6,873 nucleotides of DNA from an uncultured Bacteroidota bacterium (GTDB lineage Bacteria; Bacteroidota; Bacteroidia; Chitinophagales; Chitinophagaceae): contig CAMLEX010000274.1 in NCBI GenBank assembly GCA_946479055.1, positions 1 to 6,873 on the forward strand. The letters run 5' to 3'. The stretch's first letter is position 1. Each line of letters opens with the position of its first letter. Shown here one piece after another: positions 1 through 6,564 of the stretch. A program made the translations under genes and the position numbers. A model generated the notes under the pieces. It had not been told where the DNA came from and searched no databases. It saw nothing but the letters and a program-made list of their open reading frames with translations.

Positions 1-1
1 C

Positions 2-127
2 ATTATTGCTGCCTCCTTATTAAAACGCCAGGGCATACATAATCTTCGGAATATTGTAGGTGGATGGGGTAAGATCAAAGAACAGGAAAAAGTAGAGATC
101 ATAAAAGATGCGAGTCTATTGAATTGA
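2..127 (+). CDS. C-terminal end of a rhodanese-domain protein, probably an MBL-fold metallo-hydrolase (5' truncated)
   Basis: The first 41 codons are open from the window edge and end at TGA (125-127). They read IIAASLLKRQGIHNLRN, then VGGWGKIK and a short charged tail. This matches the last helix and closing loop of rhodanese domains, where the active-site loop (CxxGxRS) is followed by an 'AA..L...G..n..n..GG' segment. The active-site cysteine would lie upstream, outside the window. In Bacteroidota this ending is typical of about 450-480 residue proteins that join a metallo-beta-lactamase fold to one or two rhodanese domains (persulfide dioxygenase-like), but a stand-alone rhodanese would look the same here. 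The gene converges on the acyltransferase that ends at 213, with 85 bp between the stops. Family assignment is fairly secure; the full architecture is inference. Confidence 0.72.
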   Translation: MIAASLLKRQGIHNLRNIVGGWGKIKEQEKVEIIKDASLLN

Positions 128-212
128 AGAAGAAAAGTTGACAATTTAAGTTGACCGGTATTGGCTTGTAGCTTTCTTAAACTTATGGAACTTGTAAACT
201 TCCCTGAAAATT

Positions 213-1097
213 TTATTCAATTATCGCTCCGTATTCTTTTTTCCATTCATGACGCCACCTTCTGTGACTCCATAAATAATTAGATGGATTTTTCCGGATT
301 GTATCTTCCAATGCATTTTTATAGATAATAGTTAGCTGCTCTGGTGTGTGGGAACTACCATTTTCAGTAATGGGTACGATATGAAATTTATAATACCCAC
401 GCTTTACTTTTTCAAATCCTACAAATACTACGGCTGTATTATTTTTAACGGCACCTTTACCTGGCCCGGTTACAAAAGGAGCCGGCTTTCCAAAAAAATT
501 CAACCAATATGCATTAGACGGACTCCCTGGATTTTGATCCGCAGCCAGGGCAAGTATATACTGGTTTGAAAATACAGTATGCATTTTATTTTTAAAATCC
601 TTTACAGAAATCATAATCGTACCATACCTCGATCTGAATTTATATGATATTTTATCAAAAATCTTATTATTCATTGGCATATATATTCCTACAAAAGGAA
701 TCTGCACATATGTAGCATACACAAGGTTGGCAAATTCCCAGTTAAACTGGTGCCCCGCCATTATATGAATATTCAGGCCTTTTGCAATCAACTCATTAAT
801 ATAGTCTACTTCGCATTTGCTTCTTTTCTCCAATTCCTTCCTGCTTATAGAGATCATTTTTATCGTCTCAACGAATGTATCCGTAAAATTCAGGTAAAAC
901 TGTTTGGCAATTTTTTTTCTTTCTTCTTCTGTTTTTTCAGGAAAAGCAATTTTTAGATTATTAGCAACAAGCTCTCTGCGATAACCAGTAACATAATATA
1001 AAATAAAAAACGCCAGGTCTGAAATCAGAAACAGCACTCTTAATGGAAGTAAAGAAAGAACATATAGAAATCCGTAAACGATATAATAAAGAACCAC
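213..1097 (-). CDS. Lysophospholipid/lipid A-type acyltransferase (LpxL/HtrB family)
   Basis: This 294-residue protein has the usual length and layout of the Lip_A_acyltrans family (PF03279). A hydrophobic N-terminal anchor spans about residues 3-38. The catalytic HX4E box is H116-QFNW-E121. A conserved DQNPG follows at 187-191, then the FFGKPAPFVTGPG block (about 201-213) and the C-terminal YLWSHRRWRHEW (274-285). Members sit on the cytoplasmic face of the inner membrane and transfer an acyl chain from acyl-ACP to a lipid acceptor, classically the secondary acylation of lipid A. In Bacteroidota, paralogues may use other acceptors such as aminolipids, so the exact substrate is open. The start is a GTG at 1095-1097: an in-frame TAA lies five codons upstream and the next Met is residue 81, so no ATG is available. 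No clear Shine-Dalgarno sequence is visible. nadB lies 182 bp upstream on the same strand; no functional link is evident. Confidence 0.9.
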   Translation of the reverse strand: MVLYYIVYGFLYVLSLLPLRVLFLISDLAFFILYYVTGYRRELVANNLKIAFPEKTEEERKKIAKQFYLNFTDTFVETIKMISISRKELEKRSKCEVDYINELIAKGLNIHIMAGHQFNWEFANLVYATYVQIPFVGIYMPMNNKIFDKISYKFRSRYGTIMISVKDFKNKMHTVFSNQYILALAADQNPGSPSNAYWLNFFGKPAPFVTGPGKGAVKNNTAVVFVGFEKVKRGYYKFHIVPITENGSSHTPEQLTIIYKNALEDTIRKNPSNYLWSHRRWRHEWKKEYGAIIE

Positions 1098-1102
1098 GAT
1101 TT
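1090..1102 (+). repeat. 13-bp repeat copy A, overlapping the acyltransferase start codon
   Basis: AGAACCACGATTT here is the exact reverse complement of positions 1266-1278. It contains the GTG start codon of the acyltransferase (1095-1097 on the minus strand). See copies B and C. Confidence 0.6.
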
Positions 1103-1117
1103 TTTTGATTTAATGGA

Positions 1118-1129
1118 GAACCGCGATTT
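1118..1129 (+). repeat. 12-bp repeat copy B (one mismatch)
   Basis: GAACCGCGATTT repeats copy A in the same orientation with a single A-to-G change. It lies 27 bp further from the acyltransferase start. Confidence 0.5.
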
Positions 1130-1158
1130 ACCCGGATTCAAAAAGATTTTTAGGAAAG

Positions 1159-1166
1159 CAAAAGTA
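1159..1166 (-). promoter_or_regulatory. Candidate -7 element for the acyltransferase gene
   Basis: On the minus strand this reads TACTTTTG, a full match to the Bacteroidota -7 consensus TAnnTTTG. It lies about 60 bp upstream of the GTG start, a normal leader length. No good TTTG -33 element is found at the expected spacing, so the match could be chance in AT-rich DNA. If real, it lets the acyltransferase be transcribed independently of nadB. Confidence 0.25.
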
Positions 1167-1265
1167 GGATGATCTTAATTTTAATGGTCAGATGATTTTC
1201 AAAGAATAAAAGTACTTGACCTCATTTTGTTTGATCAATATCTCTCAAATCCTTTTCAATCTAAC

Positions 1266-1278
1266 AAATCGTGGTTCT
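1266..1278 (-). repeat. 13-bp repeat copy C, inverted relative to copy A
   Basis: AAATCGTGGTTCT abuts the nadB stop codon (1280-1282) and is the exact inverted counterpart of 1090-1102. The two arms enclose 163 bp of non-coding DNA. The spacing is too large for an ordinary terminator hairpin, and no U-tract follows. Confidence 0.6.
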
Positions 1279-1279
1279 A

Positions 1280-2905
1280 TTAAAGAACAATATTCTGAAC
1301 TAATTCGCTCTTACTTGGATAATCGGTATTATAATGAAGCCCCCGGCTTTCTTTACGGAAGCTGGCTCCTTTGACGATCAAATAACCAACAGTGATCAGA
1401 TTTCGTAGCTCTAATAATTGCGGGGAAAGGGATGAACTCTCATATAACTTTTCCGTTTCTTCCCACAACAGGTCGAGACGTCGCATAGCCCTTTGCAAAC
1501 GAATATCATTTCTCACAATGCCCACATAATCACTCATTACCTGTTGCAGTTCTTTTAAGCTCTGAGTAATAAGGATCATTTCTTTTGGTTCACTTGTTCC
1601 GGTAGCATTCCAGTCAGGTACGGCCCCCTCTAAATCTCTGCCAGAGGGGGAAACTTGAGGAGATGTGTCTACTTTTTCTATTACATCTAAATAACAACGA
1701 TGCGCAAATACCATTGCTTCCAGCAGTGAATTGCTGGCAAGCCGGTTAGCTCCGTGCAAGCCAGTGCTGGAACATTCGCCACATACATACAAATTCTTAA
1801 TAGACGTTCTTCCCCATTCATCTGTTTTAATACCGCCACAACTATAATGCGCAGCCGGCGCAACAGGGATCAGGTTCTGCGTGATATCAATACCAATGCT
1901 GAGACATTTTTGATAAATATTGGGAAAATGCTCCGTGAATTTTTCTTTACTGAAATGTCTGCAATCAAGCCACACATGCTCTGTACCGGTGCGTTTCATT
2001 TCGCTATCAATTGCTCTTGCTACAATATCTCTTGGCGCCAGATCTTTTCTTTCGTCATAACGTTCCATAAAAGCTTCACCGTCTTTATTGCGAAGAATGC
2101 CACCATCACCACGAACTGCTTCAGTAATTAAAAAAGCCTGGCCCCGAAGTCCGGGTTCATACAAAGCGGTTGGATGAAACTGGATAAACTCCATATTCTC
2201 AATTCGTCCTTTTGCCCGGTATACCATCGCAACACCATCGCCTGTAGCAATAGAAGGATTAGTAGTTGTACGATATACCTGGCCATTCCCACCTGTCGCT
2301 AACAAAGTGAATTTCGTTATTATCTTTTCAATGCGATTAGTTTCAAAATTCAACACATATACACCATAGCATTCAATATCAGGAGCCGATTTTGTAACAA
2401 GATAGCCCAGGTGATGCTGTGTTATTATATCCACCACGAAACAATGCTTGATGATCTCAATATTTTTCTGCCGGGAAACTGCTTCCAGCAAAGCTCTTTC
2501 CATTTCCCAACCGGTAATATCTTTGTGATGAATAATACGAAACTCTGAATGACCTCCTTCTTTACCCAGTTTATAATCACCATCCTTTTCTTTATCAAAC
2601 CTGGCGCCCCATTCAATTAATTCTCTTACTCTATCGGGTCCTTCTTTTACTACTATTTCCACTACTTCTTCATTGCACAATCCATCACCCGCGATCAGCG
2701 TATCCTCAATATGCTTTTCAAAACTGTCCTTTTCAAGATCATTGACAACAGCCACACCGCCTTGTGCATACTTGGTATTTGTTTCATCGGCAGCAGACTT
2801 CGTCATTACCAATACTTTTTTTTCCGGAAAGTGTTGTGCAACTTTCAAAGCATAGGTGAGCCCGGCAATACCTGTACCTATTACAAGAAAATCAGTTTGT
2901 TTCAT
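1280..2905 (-). CDS. nadB: L-aspartate oxidase NadB
   Basis: NadB is a cytoplasmic FAD flavoprotein that oxidises L-aspartate to iminoaspartate, which NadA condenses to quinolinate for NAD synthesis. The 541 residues (typical family length) show the dinucleotide-binding GTGIAG at 10-15, NTKYAQGG at 43-50, MEFIQFHPTAL at 238-248, RGDGG near 265, RDIVARAID from 292, HYSCGG from 353, GLHGANR ending at R388, and the C-terminal RKESRGLHY. H244, R292, H353 and R388 line up with the E. coli active-site residues H244, R290, H351 and R386, so the enzyme looks intact and is not a fumarate reductase or succinate dehydrogenase subunit. The start is the ATG at 2903-2905, immediately before KQTDFLVIG. A TTG 18 codons upstream is also in frame, but would add a non-family extension. 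Residues about 414-430 form an unusual linker encoded partly by a palindrome (see 1624-1650). nadA and nadC are not in the window. Confidence 0.96.
   Translation of the reverse strand: MKQTDFLVIGTGIAGLTYALKVAQHFPEKKVLVMTKSAADETNTKYAQGGVAVVNDLEKDSFEKHIEDTLIAGDGLCNEEVVEIVVKEGPDRVRELIEWGARFDKEKDGDYKLGKEGGHSEFRIIHHKDITGWEMERALLEAVSRQKNIEIIKHCFVVDIITQHHLGYLVTKSAPDIECYGVYVLNFETNRIEKIITKFTLLATGGNGQVYRTTTNPSIATGDGVAMVYRAKGRIENMEFIQFHPTALYEPGLRGQAFLITEAVRGDGGILRNKDGEAFMERYDERKDLAPRDIVARAIDSEMKRTGTEHVWLDCRHFSKEKFTEHFPNIYQKCLSIGIDITQNLIPVAPAAHYSCGGIKTDEWGRTSIKNLYVCGECSSTGLHGANRLASNSLLEAMVFAHRCYLDVIEKVDTSPQVSPSGRDLEGAVPDWNATGTSEPKEMILITQSLKELQQVMSDYVGIVRNDIRLQRAMRRLDLLWEETEKLYESSSLSPQLLELRNLITVGYLIVKGASFRKESRGLHYNTDYPSKSELVQNIVL
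1624..1650. repeat. GC-rich palindromic element translated within nadB
   Basis: An 8-bp perfect stem, CCCCCTCT (1624-1631) and AGAGGGGG (1643-1650), surrounds an 11-nt loop. It is read in frame as NadB residues 419-428 (SPSGRDLEGA), in the linker between the FAD/substrate domains and the C-terminal helical domain. The C5/G5 runs stand out from the AT-rich surroundings. From memory, CCCCCT...AGGGGG elements are dispersed in many Bacteroidota genomes, usually between genes; that recollection is not verified here. Confidence 0.6.
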
Positions 2906-3054
2906 TTTACTTATTTGTATGACAGCAACTGTTCTATTATCAATCCCGTGCGTACACAATCACATTTACATTGCATTAATTCTACTTACTTATAAATAAT
3001 CGTCTTCCTTTTTTGCGGCATCGGACTATTGCAGAGAACCTCTTTTAAATCCCG

Positions 3055-3088
3055 CAAATTTATTCTTTATCCGTTGAAGTTTTACAAT
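3055..3088 (-). promoter_or_regulatory. Candidate nadB promoter (-33/-7 type)
   Basis: On the minus strand TAAATTTG (3055-3062) fits the Bacteroidota -7 consensus TAnnTTTG. ATTG (3085-3088) lies 22 nt upstream and could serve as a weak -33 TTTG element. Transcription would begin near 3048, leaving a leader of about 140 nt before the ATG at 2905. A small AGAG-AAC-CTCT palindrome (3033-3043) falls just inside the predicted transcript and could be an operator or a hairpin. All of this is pattern matching only. Confidence 0.35.
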
Positions 3089-3658
3089 TAATAAGGTTTA
3101 GCTGCTACTTAACCTGGGTTGCTGAATATGTTAGTGGTTTTCCCATTCCAGTAGCAGAAAGATTTAATCTTATTTCCTTCTCTTACCAAATAAAACAAAC
3201 TCCATCAGATATACATAGCATACAGGTTGTTTTACTATTCGATTAAATGAATATACTACCACAAAATGGTATTGTTTCTGGCTTCGCCATACATTACCTT
3301 AGCTCTCTGTTATAAAACACAAGCCCATCTTTCATCACTAAGATACAGTTCGTTTTTTACTACTGGTAGTACATTGTTACTGGTTCTTATTAGCAAAGCC
3401 TTTTAAACAATTTTTTTAATTAAACCCCGGCTTAAAGCCCGGATAAAATCTTTATGCCCCACCCGAAAAAAAACAATTGAAAAATGACCTGATTCTCAAA
3501 CAAACCGAATTATTAAAAAAAATCACCAGAGTACAGGTGCTGCCCGCCTGCACCATTGATAACTGATTACAATTTTTTGGTCTGTGCTCTTATTCTTTTC
3601 TTCATAAAGGCTGAAACATTCTGTTACCGGAGAGTTCAGTTATTAAACCTTATCAATT
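3089..3658. other. Long AT-rich non-coding region between nadB and the three-gene cluster
   Basis: I see no convincing protein or RNA gene in these about 570 bases. Several small foldable elements are present. CTGCTACT (3102-3109) pairs with AGTAGCAG (3150-3157), enclosing AACC-TG-GGTT at 3111-3120. TACTAC/GTAGTA occurs at 3358-3371. An imperfect GC-rich hairpin lies at 3425-3442 (CCCCGGCTTAAAGCCCGG), and GGTGC/GCACC pairs at 3536-3554. None is followed by a clear U-tract. I found no full TAnnTTTG match on the plus strand upstream of the gene at 3659, so its promoter is not identified. The region must hold the plus-strand promoter unless the cluster uses an unusual signal. Confidence 0.5.
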
Positions 3659-5962
3659 ATGTTTATTGCTATGCAAGGCAATTGGACAGTTGCCGTAAAA
3701 TCAAAGTCCGCAGCTTTTCCCCAACGCTTTATAATCGCAGGCGCCGTTACAGGCAACGGCACTTATAACGGAGTGATAACTACTCCTGCCGTAAATGTTA
3801 TTGGCGATCAATGGACCATTGCTATTCAAAATGATGATGGCAGCGGGTTCCAGCTATCAGATACGCGTATTAAATTTCCGGTTAAAACCGGCAACACGGT
3901 AAAATTTGATATTGAATCAAATGATGCCGGTGCGGATACAGATTTCAACGATATTATTCTTACCTGTACTTCTGTATTCAGCGAAAGTGATTTTTTAATT
4001 TATGGAAATGTAACCCGCTATTCAGGTTGTATCATCAATCCATGTATCAGGCGATGGGTAGTTATTGATACCTATACAGGGCTATTGGAAGCATTGAAAT
4101 ATCCAAAGCTAAAAGAGGTAATTGAAAAATTATACCCGGAACGTATTCCTCCTATTCCGATTCCTGATCCGCCGCCCGATTTTAAACCGCTGATGATAAG
4201 TCTGCAGGGAGAAGCTCAGTTGCCCCCCAAACTTGCAAACGTCTTTCGCAGCGTACCTGTTACCGATCTTCGGGAAAAGCCTGCTGCAAAAGGCACAAAG
4301 GCGGTAGCGAACGATGCCGCTTCAAATCTTGTTTTTTCAAGAACGGCAATAGTTGCCGGCGCTGCAACTTCTATCTCCAATCGTTTCGTATATGATAAAG
4401 TGACATTGGGGTCAATCAAAGACTCATTAAAATTTGTGTGCACCACAGAGCCGGCAGTAAATATTACTTTAAACTTTGAAGAGTATGATCGCACAGCGGC
4501 AGAGTTAGCAGGCGGGCCTTATAGCGGAGCAGGTAACCGCACTTCTTTAGGCAGCGCTATTACCGATATGTTTGGAAATTATATTTATCGTTTCCGTCAA
4601 AGCCTTTCCGAACTGGGTGATGAAGTAACCGAAGATATTGCAGCCGGTGAAACACAGGCCATACAAATTTTACCGGATGTGATCGTTAAGATCAACCAGT
4701 TGGCGCCTTTCTTCACTACCTTGTTTGAAAGTGCTCCTTATTTTAATATTCCTTCTTTAAAGCGGATAGACTTATGCTTGCCCAGCAGTAAACTGCCTTC
4801 GTCCTCCATTTGTTTCAATGGAAATTTAATCGGAAGTCTGGGTAATGTTTTTGTGGGAGGAAATCAAAACACTACGGCAAGTACACTACCTGCCAACTTA
4901 GACAGAAACGGGTACAATAATCATCTTCGTTCGGATGGAAAAGTTAGTGTGCATAATACACAAGCATTATTTAATGTTGACTGTGCTTGCTGGGCGGGTA
5001 CTATTGATATGTTTGGTTGTATGTTTAACATCAACAGGAAAAAGACCGACCCGATCGTTCGCAACTACACGATTAGGTACAGAAGAGCCGGCACTTCCAA
5101 CTGGGAATTTGTAAAGGAAACATATCTGCATCCTAAATTCTCAAAAAGAAATTTGCCTAATTATAACGGCGACCAGGTAGGTCCATTCTTAATGGGCTTA
5201 CATATTAATGGCAATGCCAATCCTAAAATAACGGTGCCGGCTTATATCAATATACAGGCTGAAGTAAATGTAGATATTATTGATTGGGAAGCCAGCCATC
5301 TTGACCGGTATATGCAACTCAACAGCAATATTTATGATTGGGATAATGCCAGTAATTCTCATTTGCCGGGCAAGATCTATTTCCGGGTGGATGGTTGGGA
5401 TAGCAATGGCAAACTGGTTCCCGGCGCTACAGACCTGATTGGTTTATACATCAGTAATAAATCACTTGATTTTGGATTAGGTGCTGTTGATTTTATTAAT
5501 CCAATTGAAAAAGTACCCTGTGGTTTGTATAAAATGGCGGCGTCGGAATTAAACACTCCTTTGCGTATTCCATTTAAAGCAAATGATCCCTATGGATTTG
5601 TGGATCATTATAAGCTAACCTTCGGCAAATGTCCATCGGCTATCCAATTAGACATTATTACTCCCGCATTATCAGAAGATCCAAATGTATCAGGAGTATT
5701 GGTGAATGGCATTAAAGCTAACAACACCGATAGTAATAATTGCCCCGGCTATATGGGTACGATTGCCGATTTTGCAACAACCGGTTATGTGGATGTAGAA
5801 ATGCAACCCGTCAGTACCGAAGGCGGCTGGCTGAAACCAACAGAAGAGTTTGGTGTATTCAGCGTTTACCTGGAAGCATCAAGAAGATCTACGAATGGTT
5901 ATAATAGCGGTATTGAAGGTCTTTATCAAACTTCAAAAGCATTTTATATTATTAAAAAATAA
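3659..5962 (+). CDS. Large multidomain protein of unknown function, first gene of a three-gene cluster
   Basis: I do not recognise a named family for this 767-residue protein. It begins MFIAMQGNWT with no signal peptide or membrane segment, and it lacks a type IX sorting tail, so it is either cytoplasmic or exported unconventionally. Visible parts are a beta-rich N-terminal domain (about 1-104) ending in an acidic cluster D89, D93, D95, N97, D98 (GADTDFND), which resembles Ca-binding DxDxND loops of DUF4114-like domains. Next come a short segment with C124 and C129 and the phrase RRWVVIDT, a Pro-rich linker (164-177), and a segment at about 268-312 (EEYDRTAAEL to TDMFGNYIYRF) that looks like a carboxypeptidase-regulatory or transthyretin-type beta-sandwich. 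The long C-terminal part is Gly/Asn/Asp-rich, with C442, C444 and C454 close together. There are twelve Cys in all. ATG at 3659 follows an in-frame TAA at 3644; ATG at 3671 (Met5) is an alternative start. The DUF1360-type gene begins 6 bp after its stop. Confidence 0.88.
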   Translation: MFIAMQGNWTVAVKSKSAAFPQRFIIAGAVTGNGTYNGVITTPAVNVIGDQWTIAIQNDDGSGFQLSDTRIKFPVKTGNTVKFDIESNDAGADTDFNDIILTCTSVFSESDFLIYGNVTRYSGCIINPCIRRWVVIDTYTGLLEALKYPKLKEVIEKLYPERIPPIPIPDPPPDFKPLMISLQGEAQLPPKLANVFRSVPVTDLREKPAAKGTKAVANDAASNLVFSRTAIVAGAATSISNRFVYDKVTLGSIKDSLKFVCTTEPAVNITLNFEEYDRTAAELAGGPYSGAGNRTSLGSAITDMFGNYIYRFRQSLSELGDEVTEDIAAGETQAIQILPDVIVKINQLAPFFTTLFESAPYFNIPSLKRIDLCLPSSKLPSSSICFNGNLIGSLGNVFVGGNQNTTASTLPANLDRNGYNNHLRSDGKVSVHNTQALFNVDCACWAGTIDMFGCMFNINRKKTDPIVRNYTIRYRRAGTSNWEFVKETYLHPKFSKRNLPNYNGDQVGPFLMGLHINGNANPKITVPAYINIQAEVNVDIIDWEASHLDRYMQLNSNIYDWDNASNSHLPGKIYFRVDGWDSNGKLVPGATDLIGLYISNKSLDFGLGAVDFINPIEKVPCGLYKMAASELNTPLRIPFKANDPYGFVDHYKLTFGKCPSAIQLDIITPALSEDPNVSGVLVNGIKANNTDSNNCPGYMGTIADFATTGYVDVEMQPVSTEGGWLKPTEEFGVFSVYLEASRRSTNGYNSGIEGLYQTSKAFYIIKK

Positions 5963-5968
5963 TAGCCG

Positions 5969-6277
5969 GTGCTTTTTATTTTATCAATTCTCGCCACCTG
6001 GCGACTGACGCATTTAATTTCTAAGGAAGATGGTCCCTGGGATATGATTTATCGTATTCGTAGAGCAGCTGGAGCAGGTTTCTTCGGAAGCCTGCTCGAC
6101 TGCTTTTATTGCCTGAGCATCTGGATAGGATTGCCGTTTGGAATTTGGCTAGGAAATAGCCTTTGGGAAAAAATTTTGTATTGGCTGGCATTATCTGGTG
6201 CGGCTTGTTTAGCGGAACAGTTTACCACATCACCAGTAAAAACTCATCTGGATAAACCTGAATATAAAGAAGATTAA
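5969..6277 (+). CDS. DUF1360-type small membrane protein
   Basis: This 102-residue protein matches the DUF1360 pattern: an N-terminal hydrophobic stretch running into WRLTHLI (11-17), EDGPWD (20-25), a basic helix RIRRA (29-33), the hallmark DCFYCLSIW (44-52), and a second hydrophobic half with LALSGAA (73-79). Two or three membrane segments are likely, with the C45/C48 pair near a membrane boundary. The biochemical role of DUF1360 is unknown to me; members occur in diverse bacteria, including spore formers. The start is GTG at 5969-5971, because an in-frame TAG lies just upstream (5963-5965) and the conserved region begins almost at once. The 6-bp gap after the preceding stop suggests co-transcription and probably translational coupling with the 767-residue protein. 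The next gene starts 10 bp after its stop. Confidence 0.85.
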   Translation: MLFILSILATWRLTHLISKEDGPWDMIYRIRRAAGAGFFGSLLDCFYCLSIWIGLPFGIWLGNSLWEKILYWLALSGAACLAEQFTTSPVKTHLDKPEYKED

Positions 6278-6287
6278 ACTATAAACT

Positions 6288-6551
6288 ATGTGCAACTGTG
6301 GTAACAAAAGAGATACAATTACTCAATCTCAATCAGTAAGCGGCCAGACAGTAGTTGAAACAAGTACTGTAATAATATGGCCCGACGTTAATTTTGAATA
6401 CACCGGTAATAGCGGCTTATCCGTTACCGGCGCCGTTACAGGTAAAAAATATCGTTTTAATCATCCCGGAGATATTCAGTTGATTGATTACCGAGATGCA
6501 TCGGGAATGATGGCAATACCTGTACTTAAAAAAACAAAGGAAAAAGAATGA
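6288..6551 (+). CDS. Small CxCG-headed beta-domain protein of unknown function
   Basis: This 87-residue protein starts at ATG 6288 with MCNCGNKR. A Ser/Thr/Gln-rich stretch follows to about residue 30, then a compact domain (about 35-83) with FEYTGNSGLSVTGAVTG, KKYRFNHPGD, DYRDASGM and PVLKK. The tail is Lys-rich. There is no signal peptide or membrane segment. The pattern 'YTG..gl.V.G.vTg..YrF..pG....vd.rDa......P.L' reminds me of small proteins seen near phage structural genes, but I cannot verify that and assign no function. The two N-terminal cysteines (C2, C4) could bind metal or form disulfides. As last gene of the cluster, it lies 10 bp after the DUF1360-type gene and ends 13 bp from the convergent YhhN-type gene. 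Its GAVTG motif also occurs near the N-terminus of the 767-residue protein. Confidence 0.8.
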   Translation: MCNCGNKRDTITQSQSVSGQTVVETSTVIIWPDVNFEYTGNSGLSVTGAVTGKKYRFNHPGDIQLIDYRDASGMMAIPVLKKTKEKE

Positions 6552-6564
6552 ACGGTTTACAGCA

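Noticed and set aside
135..155. Direct repeat AAGTTGAC (135-142 and 148-155) as an attachment site or regulator site
   Set aside because: It is only 8 bp long, in AT-rich DNA between convergent genes, with no integrase or promoter context.
1754..2131. Plus-strand open frame of 125 codons antisense to nadB
   Set aside because: It lies opposite the most conserved part of NadB and its translation resembles no protein family; it is a shadow of the real gene.
2906..2959. 18-residue N-terminal extension of NadB from a TTG codon
   Set aside because: NadB proteins begin a few residues before the FAD-binding GxGxxG, and the ATG at 2903-2905 fits this exactly.
3425..3442. GC-rich hairpin as a Rho-independent terminator
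   Set aside because: The stem is imperfect, no U-tract follows on either strand, and no gene ends nearby on either strand.
3556..3768. Plus-strand open frame of 70 codons overlapping the start of the 767-residue protein
   Set aside because: It runs into the coding region in another frame, its translation is Cys/Arg/Tyr-rich and unlike any family, and the ATG at 3659 explains the region better.
4216..4494. Minus-strand open frame of 92 codons opposite the 767-residue protein
   Set aside because: It lies fully inside a long coding frame with coherent domain patterns on the other strand and has no family-like motifs.
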